Assembly: GCA_937873655.1 (NCBI GenBank)
Contig: CALMYQ010000092.1
Coordinates: 124,001-188,000, forward strand
Length of the DNA stretch: 64,000 nucleotides
Source of the DNA: an uncultured Lewinella sp.
GTDB lineage: Bacteria > Bacteroidota > Bacteroidia > Chitinophagales > Saprospiraceae
Direction of reading: 5' to 3'
The translations under genes were made by a program, and so were the position numbers. The notes beneath the pieces were generated by a model, which saw nothing but the letters and a program-made list of their open reading frames with translations, was not told where the DNA came from and made no database searches. Positions 62,295 through 64,000 of the stretch are shown here, piece by piece (the stretch's first letter is position 1; each line of letters starts with the position of its first letter).

Positions 62295-63530
62295 TTACCG
62301 TATCGCAGCGGCTTCCCGGGCTACCCGCATCGGGATGCCGACGCATTTCTTTTCCATATAATCCATCATTTTTTCGATCAGGGCTCTGGCGGACGGATCC
62401 AGTTGCTCCAGTTCGCCGCGGAAGACCTCATTGATGGCCTTGTGCTTGACGGCCTTGACCTCCTCGGGTACGCTGCGGAAGGCGATTTCGGCCTGTCTTT
62501 GTTTGAGCAACATCGGAAATTCATCCAGGAAAGCGCTCAGGATTTCCCGTGCTTTTTTGACCTCTTCCTCGCGGTAGGCCTGGTTGGCCTGGGCCATTTT
62601 CCGGAGGCCTTCGATCTCGATGAAACGGACCGGAAAATCGCTTACGACATCCGGGTGGACGTTATTCGGCACCGACAGGTCGATGACCGTTTTTTCGCCG
62701 GACTCGCCGGCCAGGAGCCGCTTGTAAAGGTCCGGAGTGATTATGGCTTGCTGTGCGCCGGTACAGACGATGGCGATATCGAATCCTTCGGTATAGCCGT
62801 CGAGGTCGGACAACGGGAAAGCGTTTCCATTGAACTGATCGGCCAGCCGTTGGGCTTTATCCAGGGAGCGGTTAAAAACCGCAACATGCTTCGGCTGGTG
62901 TTTGGCCAGGATCTTGGCGGCCAGCTCGTTGGTTTGGCCTGCGCCGATGAACAGGATGCGGGTATCTTCGTTCAGCGGTTTTTGCAAGAGTTGCCGGATG
63001 GCCAGCGCGACCACCGATACCGATTTTTCACCGATCCCGGTTTTGGAATAAACGGACTTGGCCGCCACAATGGCGTGTTGCAACGCCAGTTTGATGGTAT
63101 CGCCCGTTAATCCCCAGGCTGAAGACCTTTCGTATGCTTCGCGGAGTTGCCGGAGGATCTGGCGTTCGCCGACGACAAGCGAATCGATTGACGCCGCTAC
63201 CTCAAACAGGTGATTGACGGCATCCATACCCGAAAGGAGCTGAAAAATACCGGTATATTCCGTCAGTTGCGCTTCAGAGAGCCTGGGGTGGATCAAGTCC
63301 GTAAACGCCCGGATGAAACCGGCGTTCACCGGGTTGGCGGTCGAAAAGGCGTACATCACCCGGTTACAGGTGGCCATGTACATCAGCTCATCCAGGCCGA
63401 ATTCGCTTTTAAGCCGGAGAAGCTTGGTCCGGAGCGCATCTTCATCGGGCGCCTGAATTGCCAGGTCTGCCAACGTGCTGAGTTGGGTATGTTTGTGAGA
63501 AACCGTCAGAATATGGAACCGTTTGAGCAT
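62295..63530 (-). CDS. hemA: Glutamyl-tRNA reductase
   Basis: HemA reduces glutamyl-tRNA to glutamate-1-semialdehyde, the first step of C5-pathway haem synthesis. The 411-residue protein contains the catalytic cysteine in MATCNR (Cys55), the domain I phrase VVGERQILRQLREAYE, the NADPH-binding region ILFIGAGQTNELAAKILAKH and a C-terminal dimerisation helix. It supplies haem for enzymes such as the peroxidase at 4 kb. An exact -7 box (TATTTTTG, 63557-63550 on the minus strand) lies just upstream, but no TTG at the usual spacing was found. Confidence 0.95.
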   Translation of the reverse strand: MLKRFHILTVSHKHTQLSTLADLAIQAPDEDALRTKLLRLKSEFGLDELMYMATCNRVMYAFSTANPVNAGFIRAFTDLIHPRLSEAQLTEYTGIFQLLSGMDAVNHLFEVAASIDSLVVGERQILRQLREAYERSSAWGLTGDTIKLALQHAIVAAKSVYSKTGIGEKSVSVVALAIRQLLQKPLNEDTRILFIGAGQTNELAAKILAKHQPKHVAVFNRSLDKAQRLADQFNGNAFPLSDLDGYTEGFDIAIVCTGAQQAIITPDLYKRLLAGESGEKTVIDLSVPNNVHPDVVSDFPVRFIEIEGLRKMAQANQAYREEEVKKAREILSAFLDEFPMLLKQRQAEIAFRSVPEEVKAVKHKAINEVFRGELEQLDPSARALIEKMMDYMEKKCVGIPMRVAREAAAIR

Positions 63531-63549
63531 GGACGTTCATTTGCAATTG

Positions 63550-63557
63550 CAAAAATA
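63550..63557 (-). promoter_or_regulatory. Possible hemA -7 box
   Basis: TATTTTTG on the minus strand matches TAnnTTTG exactly and is 19 nt before the hemA start. No TTG lies 17-21 bp upstream, so the promoter call is weak. Confidence 0.35.
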
Positions 63558-63671
63558 GGGTCCAGGCCAACTCAAATTGTCATGATTCTGTAAACAAGGA
63601 ACCGACGGCGCGCCTGAATTCGGGTTTATGGGCTGATCTTTGTCATCTGGCCGTAAAAATAAAATACAGGG

Positions 63672-64000
63672 TCAGGATTGCACCTGCGGCTGCCTGCGCA
63701 GCAAAGCGGCGGAAATAAGTGCGATGACGAGCCCGACCGGGAAGTTTTCCAGGAAGGTGAACCCGGTAACGGCGATCGGATTTTTGTAGATCTCCTTGAA
63801 TTTTTCCATCTCCTTTACCTTCTGCTCGATCGCCTGAGCCGACTCCCCGCTCTGGCGGATCTGTTCGACAGCCTGATTGAAATACGCATCCATCAGCGAT
63901 TTGCCGTCGCCGAAATAATAGTACAGCAACCAGATGATGACGTAAAGCGCTGCGGCGATCAGCGCGATCAGCAAACCCAGCTTGAAGGCCTTGCCAAAGG
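63672..64000 (-). CDS. DUF4199-type membrane protein (partial, 5' end outside the window)
   Basis: The frame stays open to the window edge (FGKAFKLGLLIALIAAALYV at the start of the visible part), so the N-terminus is missing. Two hydrophobic segments flank a charged helical stretch (EQIRQSGESAQAIEQKVKEMEKF), with PIAVTGFTFLENFPVGLVIALISA near the end. This is the layout of DUF4199 proteins of Bacteroidota, usually about 165-180 residues. Function unknown. Confidence 0.75.
   Translation of the reverse strand, partial: FGKAFKLGLLIALIAAALYVIIWLLYYYFGDGKSLMDAYFNQAVEQIRQSGESAQAIEQKVKEMEKFKEIYKNPIAVTGFTFLENFPVGLVIALISAALLRRQPQVQS

Noticed and set aside
1-64000. tRNA or rRNA genes
   Set aside because: No TTCRANNC-bearing cloverleaf or rRNA-like sequence was noticed in the intergenic regions; a dedicated scan would be decisive.

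Overview
The window is a stretch of chromosome from a Bacteroidota bacterium, most likely of the Saprospirales/Lewinella type. I infer this from type IX secretion (T9SS) C-terminal sorting domains on three secreted proteins, the gliding lipoprotein GldH, a fused MurF-alanine racemase, an archaeal/eukaryotic-type prolyl-tRNA synthetase, promoters with the TAnnTTTG -7 box, and the general lack of strong Shine-Dalgarno sequences. No rRNA, tRNA, CRISPR array, prophage or complete insertion sequence was seen.

Layout. 1-9.4 kb: a foldback repeat, a small membrane protein, clpB, a haem peroxidase and a large TPR-CHAT protease. 9.5-16.4 kb: a TetR regulator and a six-gene efflux operon (TolC-like channel, lipoprotein adaptor, two ABC ATPases, two ABC-2 permeases); a perfect palindrome lies in front of both the regulator and the operon. 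16.5-21 kb: nadB, cysS and a secreted ankyrin protein. 21.3-25.6 kb: an operon of three periplasmic parvulin-type proteins for outer-membrane biogenesis. 25.7-29.7 kb: murF-alr and proS. 30-36.7 kb: a low-complexity Tyr/Gly then Ser/Arg secreted protein, a FadL-like porin, a large T9SS cargo protein and a CysZ/EI24-like membrane protein. 36.9-42.9 kb: a LolCDE-like ABC pair, a flavin reductase-like protein, a thioredoxin, grpE, dnaJ and gldH. 43-46.2 kb: two T9SS cargo proteins. 46.3-52.3 kb: comEC with a four-unit helix-hairpin-helix protein, then rnc, fabF and acpP. 52.6-56.7 kb: pyruvate kinase, a MATE exporter and a TlpA-like protein. 56.8-60.5 kb: an accessory locus. 60.6-64 kb: an alpha/beta hydrolase, a DUF547 lipoprotein, hemA and a partial DUF4199 protein.

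The most interesting part is 56.8-60.5 kb. A 768-residue lipoprotein carries a pre-toxin motif and a C-terminal AHH-type nuclease. It is followed by an AT-rich gene resembling the DUF1629/Imm11 immunity family, with a 122-bp element bounded by perfect 15-bp inverted repeats between them. The divergent neighbour is an XRE-type HTH regulator whose reading frame is broken by a run of 13 C; 11 or 14 C would restore a protein with a C-terminal coiled coil. The shared promoter region holds a 15-bp palindrome. The AT-rich composition covers only the toxin tip and the immunity gene, as expected if a toxin-immunity cassette was exchanged under a resident lipoprotein carrier. Together this looks like a contact- or vesicle-delivered lipoprotein toxin with a possibly phase-variable switch.

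All calls rest on reading the sequence and on remembered family features; no database search was run.
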